Assembly: GCA_948470475.1 (NCBI GenBank)
Contig: OX419347.1
Coordinates: 6,790,993-6,854,992 of the forward strand
DNA: 64,000 nucleotides
DNA from: Galaxea fascicularis
Lineage: Eukaryota; Cnidaria; Anthozoa; Scleractinia; Euphylliidae
Direction: 5' to 3'
Part shown: in pieces, positions 1 to 11,900 of the stretch
How the letters are laid out: each line of letters begins with the position of its first letter
How positions within the stretch are numbered: the stretch's first letter is position 1
Position numbers and translations under genes: made by a program
Notes under the pieces: generated by a model
Database searches by the model: none
Told to the model about the DNA's origin: nothing
What the model saw: only the letters and a program-made list of their open reading frames with translations

Positions 1-1544
1 AAAGTTCAACTACAAAAATTAAACAGGGGATGATACAAAGCTTTCTCAGCGAAACACTGCAATCGTTCCCATGCTTTGAGACTAAATTTTAAACAAGACA
101 GAATTTTCTCATTATCCAACGTCAATTTTCTTCTACTGAAACGTGAAGGATCAGCTTGAAAATCGGAAATGCCGGAAAACAGTAAAAACAACATAAATTC
201 GCAAGCAAAAGACCAGAGTGTATCGCAAACCATTCACAAGCTGAAATCACTAAAAGACCTGTCTTCCATTCTCAATACCATTTTGCTTGGGAACCAAACA
301 CTGCTTCTGATAACAGTAAATGTGTTGGGTTTTGGTCTATGAAAACATGAAAACAGTGTCCAATAGTTAGTATTTCTTTAATTCCTTTTCTTACATTAGA
401 TACGCCTCAAAGAAGCTTAAACTAGAAATAATGAAGGAAAAAACAGTAGTTATCAGTATACAACTTAATCCAAGATGGCGGGTGTCTGTTACTAGAAATC
501 ATCAAGTTCTTCCGCTCGTTTTGCTTCTTTTCCGTCATCTGATCTAAAAACTAACTCAATAATAACACCACATTGCCTTCTATAGGCAAATGATAAATAC
601 ATTCATGATTAAATATCAATAAGAGAAGCGGAAACAATACAATCGTTCGAATTTAATACTCGAACCTCAGAGTTCATCTGTTTCTATGGTCTTGTCTGGC
701 TGCTTGTATCTATGTATTTTATTTAAAATATTATTTTAACCTCATTAGTCATTACTCTATACAGAACAACCGACGCATTCAGCAAAAATGTCATGTATTA
801 ATAACACATTAACATTGACAAAGGTTTTTGCATTCGCTAACTCTGTTAGAAAGACAAAATCAGGTTTTTCTTTTGAAGCCCAAAGCTCACCGTTCGAAAC
901 CATAAGATTTCCACCGTGCTTAAACAGTTAAACTCAACGATTACATCACTTCGTTTTTGTCAAAGGTTCTAACGTGAACATGGGCGTGGCATCATGACCT
1001 TATTTTTTACCTAACAACCACAAAATCGGTTTAAGCGCCTTTTACAGAACGATTTACATAAACTAACAGCGTCTGACACCTAGTAATGAGTCACATTCAT
1101 GCAGTCAGGACGCTTTCTGTGTTTGGCATTAAACTTCAACGTTCTGTTTGATGCGACCACCTTTTAGACTAAGGATTACAGTTTTTTTAACAGCAATTTA
1201 GCCACATAAACTCCATATCCTCTCATGTTAACTTAACGTATTGTTTGGTTGAACACCTAAAAGTTGGATTAAACTGAAATCAAGAAAATCAAGTTATGTT
1301 TGGTGATAAAGCTTTAAAGTATCGACTGTTCATTAAGGCGAACTGAGATTTCTGGAAAGGAAACCCAGCTCAGTACTCGACAGATAACATTGCATTTCCT
1401 ATTGTTTGGGTAGATAACAAACTAATCTTTCTACTCATCTCGCAAAAAACGCAACCTACTTTACTCAGTTTAATGGCGTAATGTACACTATGCTGTAGTG
1501 TAGTCATGTTTTGTAACAAGGAAATGAATGAAGAGCGATTATTA
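1..1544. other. 3' flank of the RTK gene, no other gene seen
   Basis: The stretch downstream of the stop codon on the minus strand is AT-rich and holds no open frame I can support. The gene's 3' UTR and poly(A) site should lie here. ATTAAA-type hexamers occur on the minus strand, for example about 75 bases past the stop near 1470, but I cannot choose between them. Confidence 0.5.
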
Positions 1545-1734
1545 TTATATCTGTATCGATGTTTCCGCTGTCGTTGTATCCTGCACATTATAATATTCTT
1601 TTGATTCGTCCAGTTTGTCCATGTCAAAGTACTCCACCTCCTGAAGCAACATCCCTTCCACCCTGTTTTCCAGTTCCTCAAAGTTCGGCCGTTGATGCAC
1701 GATTTCCTTCCAACAGTCGGTCATCAAGGAGTAA
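1545..1734 (-). CDS. RTK exon 18: last kinase helices, tail and stop
   Basis: The 190 bp of coding sequence starts in phase 2 after acceptor CTTCCCTCCAG and ends at TAA (1545-1547). It encodes YSLMTDCWKEIVHQRPNFEE, then LENRVEGMLLQEVEYFDMDK and the tail ESKEYYNVQDTTTAETSIQI. DCW-x(6)-RP-x-F is the alpha-H/alpha-I signature that closes tyrosine kinase domains. The tail holds YFDM (a YxxM motif) and YYNV (a YxN motif), candidate PI3K and Grb2 SH2 sites. The last three residues IQI fit a class II PDZ ligand. Confidence 0.93.
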
Positions 1735-2924
1735 CTGGAGGGAAGAACAAAAACAGAATAAAGCGCTTATCAATTGCGTGACTTAAAATCAAAACCAAAG
1801 CAATTTCTCTGACCAATCAGAGGAGACGCAAGCAGCGCAATAAGCCAATCAGAATTTGGAAGTAATAACATGCAACCGACACCAAGCGGCGCCAAGCGTG
1901 GGAAAATGGGCGCCTGCAACTTGCGATTGGCTTTGGCTTCTTGTTGTCAGAGAAAGGGGCGCGAGTTTTGTCAACCAATCACAGATTGAAAGCAAATCCA
2001 ACGCAAACGAGATACATTCAACATTCAATTGAAACCCTCTCTAGAATAGTGATACAATATTAAGTGTCCATAACTTGACTTCTCAAGCTTAGACACAAGC
2101 TACTAAATAGTCATTCTGATCTTTTGTTTCACTGCCAACAGACTACTGAAGGAAAATATTGTACAGCACAATTCGCAAATTAATCGTCTTTGGCCTGTGT
2201 TAACCATGGAGTACCACAAAGATCTATTTTGATCCTCTTTTCTTCACCCTATTTATCAATGATTTGCCACTTTATATTACAGTGCAGACAGATCTGTATG
2301 CTGATGATACGACCATCACCTGACTAAGTCTATGCAACAACTGGAACGTGACCTCAGCAATTCTGTAGCTGAAATCCAACAGTGGGCTGTGACAAACAAA
2401 CTTCCCATCAATGAGGACAGGACAAATGTAATGATCGTGACTGGCAAGAGACTTGAATCCAAATTGGATTTTCAACCATCAGTGAAGTTTAGTGACCATG
2501 AATTAGTGAGAAATGCTTCTAGTGCTACTCTGTTGGGTTTGGACATTGATACTCACTTATCTTTTGGTCAACTTGCTTATAAAATTTGTAAGAAGCTTTC
2601 TCAACGTATAGCACTTCGCAGAAAAATCAGAGTTTATCTGCCTCTTAAGCAAAGATTGTTATATTACAATTCGATAATTCATCCTATAATAACTTACGCT
2701 AGTGTTATCTGGTCATGCTGTAATAAAGAAACCTTAAACAGAGTATTGAAGCTGCAAAAAAGGGCGGTTAAGGTTATTCTGTCTGCCGATAGAGATTCAC
2801 CGTCTGTACAGCTATTTAACAAGTTAAAATGGATTCCTTTTTATGAAGAAAACAAGATAAGCAGTTGTTCTCTGGTTTTCAAACTTATTCAGAGTACCAA
2901 ACATTTTACTGTTAATAAAGGGGG

Positions 2925-2960
<36 letters not shown>

Positions 2961-5900
2961 GAAGTAGTACACATTAATTTGGTATTATCAACAGAGTTGA
3001 TAAATGTAAATTGACCACCGTACAGGGATTCTAAAAGCTGACGTTTCGAGCATTAGCCCTTCGTCAGAGCGAATCGAGGAATTATGGGTTGTGTGTAGTT
3101 TTTATAGTGGAGTAGGAGTTACGCTATTCTCTTCCCGCATTTAAGAAGAGTTTATTTAATGTAATTTTTAAAGAGCAACTTAGTCTAAATCATTTTAGTA
3201 TTTAGCTTGATATTAACCAAGCGAGTCGTACAAGAAATGAAATGAAAGATATGATTGCATCTTATGGGAACTCGGAAAAAATCCGAGCCCCATCTGGGGC
3301 TCGGATTTTTTCCGAGTTCCCATAAGAAGCTTGATATTAATTTTATTTAATATTTAATTACATGTATAATTATGGAATTTTTAGATTTTTTTAGATTAGA
3401 TAGAAATAGTTTTCAGATATTTGAATTTTTGTAATTTTTGAGGGCCGCAAGTTTATTAGCTTTTAGCTATTTAGTGTCACCCTCTATAAATAAAGTGTTA
3501 ACTTACTAAATTCGCGAATCCGCAAATAGCATTTTGCACTGTTACATATATGTTGTACTTCTTTTTATTGTTCTGATATAACACATCAATCCATGTGTGG
3601 TGATAGTTATCACTTATAATCACTACCGTGACAGGAGACATAATAAACTCAAACTTACAAAGATTCAGGACAGACATCAGGCTTTTCCATTCGATAACCT
3701 TCCTTCAGACGCCTCAGGATCTGCCTATGACTCCACAGTGGGTATGGCGAGCCTCCTGGAAATAGATGATGTCACTGTGTAAAAACATCTTTTCAATTCT
3801 GTTGTACAAAATGTGTGCACTGCGAAAAATTAGAGGCTAGGGCGGCTTTGTTCCCAGAAATCTGAACAATTCTTGAGGCAATTGGAGGTAACACAAGTAT
3901 TCAGATATTCACCGAAGATCAAGCAAAAACTTCCCAAGTTTCTAAAATCTACAGCAAAAGAGGTCTTAAAGCGCTTAAATGTACAGCAGGAGAAAAAAAC
4001 TTAGTACAAGAAGAAGTAAATTTAAGACAGTTATAATATGTGATTAGAAAACCAGCAAGAAAAACAAATAGGTACGCTTAATATTGCAGTAATCTTGTAA
4101 TCCTTTCCACTGCAAGTGGTGCACAAGGCCTCCTAAGAAGTTTCTATCACTCAACAGAGGTCCTTGGGAATTACGTGGTCAGCTCATCGCCCAGCCTTCA
4201 CCCAACCCTGATGTATGTGAGGGCAGACCACGGCACCACGAGTCACGCTTATCTGAGTTCTTTTAAGTCCCCTTCCAGTTTTGCGTGGAAGCAAGGCCAA
4301 CGGCTAAATAACGCCACAGCCCGAATGGAAAAACAATCATGCACAACCAAACGACTATAATAACAAGAAACAACTATTACACGAAATGAAGTCGGATAGT
4401 AATCGGTAAGTTTAAACATTCGCCGCTATTCATTTCCTAGCCAGTAAATAGCTGTGTATTTAGTATAAACCAGACTACTGGGCAACCAGCTTCAAAATAA
4501 GACTCCTGACAATCAGCCAGAAACAACTGGTACACAAAAGCTAAAATCGGGGCCTGTTCTTAGAGAGTTGCTGAGACGTGAATGGCAAATATTAGCTTAA
4601 CACTTGATATTTGTCAATAAAATTCTTTCATTGAGACTAGAAAAATTACCAAGAGATCCAATTTCCCACAAGACAACTCCATAAGACCACCTGAAATTAA
4701 CAAAGAGGAATCAAATGTTATGTGAGAGTCACATGATGACAATAAAGTCAGATCACCCGAACTTGACCAACCTGGGTTACTTAGGTGTCTCTGTCTCTGA
4801 CAAAAGCGTTCCAATGATTGATGGAAAAGGAAGGGGGAGGGGGGGAGAGGGTTGACCGATTCTGATGAAACTTGCTGTTTATAGTTTCAAGAGTGTAATG
4901 GGTGAAGGGGTCCCAATTGGGGATCCAAACTTTAGACCCAATAACGCCAGACTCCAAAACGTTTTGCGCGAATGGTGTTTTTCCAATAAATACCTTATCA
5001 TGTCATGTGTAAGGGTTTCAATCCCAGACAGTGTAGTGACCGGCGCTAAGATTGGCTCAATTTTGAAAAGAAAACTTTCACCCAAAAATGCAAGTTATGA
5101 TTTTTTCTAACTCAAAGCCTAGCTCAAGTTCGCCCCCTCAGCACTCAAGAGAAACGCGAATGGCAGTAGAACCAAAATTAGTTAAGGTGGCGTACACTGG
5201 TTTCCAGCACTTTCACTTTGATGCATCATTAATGTCATTACCTAATCATTGGTTAACCATGGCAACACTATAACATGTCAGAAACATCAAATTTACTTCA
5301 AGAAACAATAACTCAAAACAAGCTTGGTGACTTCCAGTTTTTGAATCCTGAAAAGTAGTAAGGTGACAAAATCGAACTTTTCCAAGTTAATATTGTTGTA
5401 ACAAGGTTATAGTCAGTGTTGCTATAGTAACCTATCAAGTAGGAAAATGTTCATAATTTGTCAACCAATGTTTGGGCATTTGTTTGATACACCATAAACT
5501 AAGGTATCAAATTATAACGATTGGTAAGAAAATGACCCATCAAAGTACAAGAGCTGAAATGTGCTGGGAACAAAAATGATGTTGACGACCTTAAATTTGT
5601 CTCATTAACTTTGTTTATAGCAGTTTTAAGACATGATTTGCAGGTTGCAACCTCACAAAATATAGATATTGTGTGAATATATACAGTGAGGGAATATGCC
5701 AGGAATACATTAAGAAATATAACTGGTATGTGTTAAGAAATATATAGAAGCGACCATACATATATGGAAAAATTCAATCCATCCAACACTAATGGAGAGG
5801 CAGCCAGCACTACATATATATTTGTCACCACCTCTTCCTTAGGAAGTGCGTTCCATGTATGGTACAGAGTGACATTACAATGCACATTTCATGCAAAGTT

Positions 5901-8900
5901 AGTTTTAGTTTTTAGTTTTGGCCCTTTTCCCCAGGTGGGGAAAAGGGCCAGATCATGCGAAATAGGGATGGGTAAAAATAATCATACACAACAGATCAGA
6001 TCATTACAAATTATTACAACAGATTGTTACCTTCCCATGTCTGCTGTTGATGCTAAGTCTGTTACTGCCTTCCACGCGAATACTTTGCCAACCATAAGAC
6101 AATATTGCAACGCAATATAAACATTTACATGTTGTAAATAATTTAATTAAGGGTTTTTTGCCCCCTTTTCTATCTTGTCGCTGACTGGTTTAGTATCCTG
6201 TATAGTCACATGACTTCTAGGATTACTAAAAATGTATGTATCAGTAATTAATCAGATGTAATACATACACATCACTCTTGACACTGAAGATCCCATCAAG
6301 GATTGCCTCGGGAGCCATCCACTTGATTGGCAGTTTCTTCTGCTTCTTGCCTTGATACACCCCAAAGTACAACTGTCGCATCAAACCAAAGTCTCCAATC
6401 TTAAGCCGCTTACCGTGTCCCAGAAGAATGTTTCTTGCTGCCAGATCCCTGTGCACAAGGCCCTTCTGAGAAAGGTAGTTCTGTAAAATCACCAAAAGGT
6501 ATTCATGTTAACAAGAGCTGAAGGCCAAACTGTTAGTTATGATTTAATTCCAAATGGCAACCACCTTGTGTCAGCATAAGCCATTGGGGTAGTTCAATGA
6601 AAGAGAATTTATGAAACTTCTTTCTTCTTTAAGTCAGCGATATTGCTATTGGTTGACACTAATAATTTGAAAACTGACTGTTAAAAACAATGCTTTACAA
6701 AGTGCTATTTTTCGCCTCACTCTGCATAGCAGTAATTAAGTCCCAGGGACGATGGCTTTAGGCTGAATACAGAATTCAGTTGGATAAATTGAAATACAGT
6801 TTAATTAGTACTTAGTAAATGGTTTCAGCAAAACCCTAACAATTTACATACAAAGCTATGATTCACTTACCATGCCTCTTGCAATTTGCCAAGCAAACTT
6901 CAGAATATCAATTGAATCAAATGAGTTGCAATCTTGATCACATTCATCATCACTTGTCTGGGTAGGAGCTTCCGCACCTTCATCCTGGTCTGGCACTGAA
7001 AACACAATCATTGGTATTGAACATGAATGTTCATTGTCATCATTAAAACATTCTTCTTGTTGTTTAGAAGTGGAGGGGCGGGTGTTTTTATAAAACTCCT
7101 CTGTACTGTTCTGTCCTTCTCCTTCATTTGCTGAAAACACAATCAATGGTACTGAACATGAATGTTCATTGTTGTCATCACATTCTTCTTGTTGTTTAGA
7201 AGTGGAGGGGCGGGTGTTTTTATAAAACTCCTCTGTACTGTTCTGTCTTTCTCCTTCATTTGCTGAAAACACAATCAATGGTACTGAACATGAATGTTCA
7301 TTGTTGTCATCACATTCTTCTTGTTGTTTAGAAGTGGAGGGGCGGGTGTTTTTATAAAACTCCTCTGTACTGTTCTGTCCTTCTCCTTCATTTGCTGAAA
7401 ACACAATCAATGGTACTGAACATGAATGTTCATTGTTGTCATCACATTCTTCTTGTTGTTTAGAAGTGGAGGGGCGGGTGTTTTTATAAAACTCCTCTGT
7501 ACTGTTCTGTCCTTCTCCTTCATTTTCCTAAAGGAAAGAAAATTAACACATCAGAACATAAAGCAAGAACATAAGACAATGACTTGATCACTAATCTGAT
7601 TATTTAAAAATTTTCTTTCCTTTATTTGCCTTATTTTCATTAATTAAATCAAATAAATTGACTATTTTAAGCACTTGAACATTATATTTTATTATGCATA
7701 AAGGATTACTAATTTGATGAGAAAGTAATAGTTATATCGGTATATGTAAACACTTATTCATAACTATTTATATTTAATATTAACATATCTATGATAACTT
7801 TTGATGAGAAAACAATTACTTAATATATAAACCACGTATTAAAACTTTTCTGGCTGGTTTTTTTTCCCAACATCTTCGTAAGTTAACTCTACAAAAATAA
7901 TTCATACAAAAAAAGATCCCATTTGTCAGACATGTCTTTTATGATTGATTTGCATTTTTAGAGCAGCTAGTCTGTTCTCAATCGAGTGTCAAAACAACCA
8001 AAACCAAAGAAATTACTGTTCTCTGACCAATCACAAGAGATGAAGACAGTTCAGTGAACCAATCAGAATTTGAAGTAACTGCATGCAACAGACACCAAGC
8101 ACGGGAAAATCTTGCATGCAGCTCATCATTTGGCTGCGAAAAAATGGTGTGAGTTTTGTTAACCAATCCCAAAACAAAGCAAAAGCAAATCCAAAGCAAA
8201 AGAATCACAAAGAAAATACAAACTAGAAACTCAATAGGAAAGGAATGTGGTTCAGATGTCTATGGGCAGCTGTTGTGTTTGAGGGGGGGGGGGGAGGCTT
8301 TGCATGACATCCCCAACAAATGCTAATATGTGAAGGAGAATAATAACCATAAGATGACAAAAGATTGCAAAAGAAAAATGAAGAAGAAATAAATATAGAA
8401 TAGAATAGATGGATCAAAGAGTTTGGATAAGGGAATGTCATAAGCTTACTATATACCCTTTTTATTAAAGTGGATGTTAAAATGTTTTCCTGCTGAACAT
8501 TCCAATAATAATTCATTGTTTTCAGTTTTGACAGTTGTACACTGTACCTGATCATCTGTTCTATTCTGTTCCCTTGTATCTGCATACCATTTCTCATTTT
8601 TGACTACAAGGCTGGCTCCCAGGGTAGAACCACTTAACTGTAAAAACATATCAAAATTTGGAACTGTAACTCATCATTCAAATATTGCTAACTGGATTTC
8701 CAGCTCATATCTCAGTGAGATCGACTGAATAAAACCCATTCATCCCCATTCTATAAAAAAAGCACTATTAACCTGTAATGAACTGCCTGAACTAAGTTCA
8801 GGAATCATATACCTGCCAACTCTCACGCCTGCGGGTTGAAAACTTCAATCTCACACCAACTCATGCCTACGAGACCAATTTCTCACGCCTGGTTGAAAAA

Positions 8901-11900
8901 TTGACACACTTTCCAAAAATATGTAGCTTCAAACCATTGCCAGAAATTTAGGACAAGATGGCGGCGGCGCCTGCGCACCAAGGTCAGAATGGCGGCAAAC
9001 TCATGTAAAGAAATGTATGGAGATATGAAATTATTTTCATGTATACAGATAATTAGGTTGCGGTTCGTCATATCACGATTCGATACATGTTCAGTAGTGT
9101 AAAAGCTTCGCATTTGACCTATCAACGGCTACTTAGATGGATGATTACTTACTTCCCGACGCCTCGACCAATCCATCACACATTGATGCTCCATTCTCCA
9201 TACATTGCTTTAAAATCGTAGCGAAGTCATGCCACAAACTCGTCCACTGGCAAGCAAACCCTTTCACAATGTGAATCATCACGACTCGATATAACTTCTG
9301 CGATGTTTAAACGATCTAATTCTGCCGAAAAATGCATGAATTGCCCACGGCAAAATACTTCCAAGGACGTCCTTATCTTTCTCATTTTTCGTCTGTAGCA
9401 CAGCAAGCGGACGCCATATGTATGTATGAAAGAAAGCTACAAACTCGAAGCTTTCCCTGCACGAGCCGCCATTTTCTTTGTTGATCAACACTGGTGTTTC
9501 ATGGGATATAAACTGGGTTACAGTCCCCTGGCAACCCTAGATTTGGTTTGAATGGAAGTAAATACGCGCGAAAATCGAACACAGCTTAATTTATAAAGGC
9601 TATCACACTAATATTTAAACCAAAAAAATGTCGGACATTGTCGAGAATTACTTTGCACCAAATAAAATATCTACAGAGCTTAGATTGTGCAATATATCGT
9701 ATGAAACAGCGTCTTTCCCACTCGTTTCAGCGTTTGCTGCCATATTGGATGTCTTTATCTGTCTTTATTCCTTTGCGTTATACAGTATACCGCTGGTAGT
9801 TGTTAGCGGGCTCGAAATGTCCGCGATTTCTGGCGATGCAGTGCACTTAATGAAACGTCCATGAAGAACGAGTAGATGACGATGCTTTTACCGAAATCTG
9901 ATTTAATAATAATAGATAGTTTAATAAACAATACATTGCAGCCCAAAGGCTGAATTACGCATTTACAAATAGATCGATAAAAAGTATGTAACTAACCAAG
10001 CACAATAGAGAAAGGTATAAAAAATATGGTAAAAGGGAAACTGAGAAACTATATATATATGTTCCCAATACAGGATCTGTAAAATCTCGTCATTTAATGG
10101 ATAACTGCCTTGATGTTCCAGAACACAACACTTCAGGCTAACAAAACATGGCTTCCTCCAAAACACACACACGTACCAACCCCACTAGGTATCATGGGAA
10201 ACACCAAAATGATTTCCGGTAAACTTACGGTCTAATACACTACAGGATCTAATAATAAAACTATTTCTAAAACAATCTGTCTTGCATTTAGGTACGGTAA
10301 AACGCCGGTTGCACCTTAAAGTGTAATGTGACGGTCCACTAAATGGTATTAAACTGTTCAGAGGGTGTTCTGAGTCCTTAGTAATGGTGTCGAAAGTATA
10401 AGTGCAAAGCCCCATGATGAAATCTAAAATGGGGACAATGTTCACTCGTTCGATGGCCTCCTGGTAGGGTAGTCCTGAACATATTATAGACGTGACCTGC
10501 TTTTCAACTTGCACCAACTCATCTTTTAGGTACTTTGGCAGGGCATAAAAAAAGACAGGTGCTGCGTACATCAGAACAGAGCGTATACAGGCAGTGTAAA
10601 AGGTGGACATATCCTGCGGAGGAACTCTTGATCTTTTTAACTACACTAACAAATACAGACGCTTTGATGCTTTCTTGATGACGTCACTAATATATTTTTG
10701 AAGGAAAGACTCTGGAAACAAGGTCATGTTTGGCGTTACGTATTCTGGGTTCTGAATTATCCAGAACATCTTCCGAAAATCTTCGGGCATCTTCGTAAGT
10801 CTTCAGACCTCTTCGGGAATCTTCGGAAATGGTCGTGTCGTCTTCAAATATCCTGGCACTCCCAAGATAACAATCTCATCCTTTATGGTCAGAATAAGTT
10901 GGCAGGTATAGAATCACAATTCTCATCACTAATTAACACATTTGGTGCACTTGGCGTTTCAGAGTGTCAATTTCAGGGCAGAATCCTTCAGTTATTTTTC
11001 TGTGGGGGGTGGGGGAAAACACACAATATTTTGCCCATGTTAGAAGTAACCCAGAATGAGAGGGCACAAAGACCCTGACGAAAATGAAGCATTTGATGAA
11101 AACAGCGATTTAGATGAAAATTACGAATTTGACGAGAATTGTAGAGGTTGCGATTTTACGCCATTTTTCAGTCCTAACAAAAAATCGTTGTCTTACAAAG
11201 ATTCGCAAACCAACGAAAATAGCAAAAATTGTAAACTTTGTAGTTGCATTCAATCCTGGACAATTTATTAAGTGGTAGCCCCAGAGGCCTACAGCAATCC
11301 AGATTCCTCCTATACCTGTTGACTCAGCTACCGCTAGTCACTGAAGTGCTTTAATCTACCTTGCCAACAGTTTGGCATCTTCTATTTACCGGGTTTATTG
11401 TTTAGCTCATTTACTGCTATTTAATATCAACTTTTGTACTTTAGATGGATATGCACGCGCCCCAGGCTCCTTACTATCTACAAATGAGAAAATTCTGAGG
11501 TGTTTCTGTTCTCTTTTGGCTAATCATTTGCAGGCCATTCTTTGATAAAAGTGCACCTCTCAGCAGTACACTCCCTGCACATTAACTATGGCCTTCCAGA
11601 TCACTTGGCAAAAAACTATCATATGGTGATCCTTCCTTTGGGTTCCAAAGCATAATGACTACATACAGATATCAATGGCGAGTAGGAACATTAATACCTG
11701 ACTTCTCTTGCGCTTAAGCCAGTGTAGCAAATCTCCATGAGAAACGTACTCAATGATCAGACGGAGTGGTGTGGTGGTGGTCCAACAGCCCAGGAAACTT
11801 AATACATTTGGATGTTTTCCTACTTGCTTCATCAGATTTATCTCATCCAGAAACTCCTTTTTCTGTTCCTCGTTTGCATTTTCTTGAAAATAAATGAGAA

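Noticed and set aside
3597..3782. Plus-strand frame of 61 residues
   Set aside because: It overlaps RTK exon 17 on the other strand, which has kinase motifs and exact splice phases.
4614..4814. Minus-strand frame of 66 residues ending GGLMELSCGKLDLLVIFLVS
   Set aside because: It covers exon 16 in the wrong frame. The correct frame gives VWSYGVVLWEIGSLG.
9628..9864. 78-residue plus-strand frame with hydrophobic segments
   Set aside because: It lies within the insert of the TIR transposon at 8808-10910, with no family and no supporting signals.
11056..11271. Acidic 71-residue frame with repeated DEN
   Set aside because: It is short with a simple-sequence character and has no splice context or family, probably chance in a GATGAAAA-like repeat.
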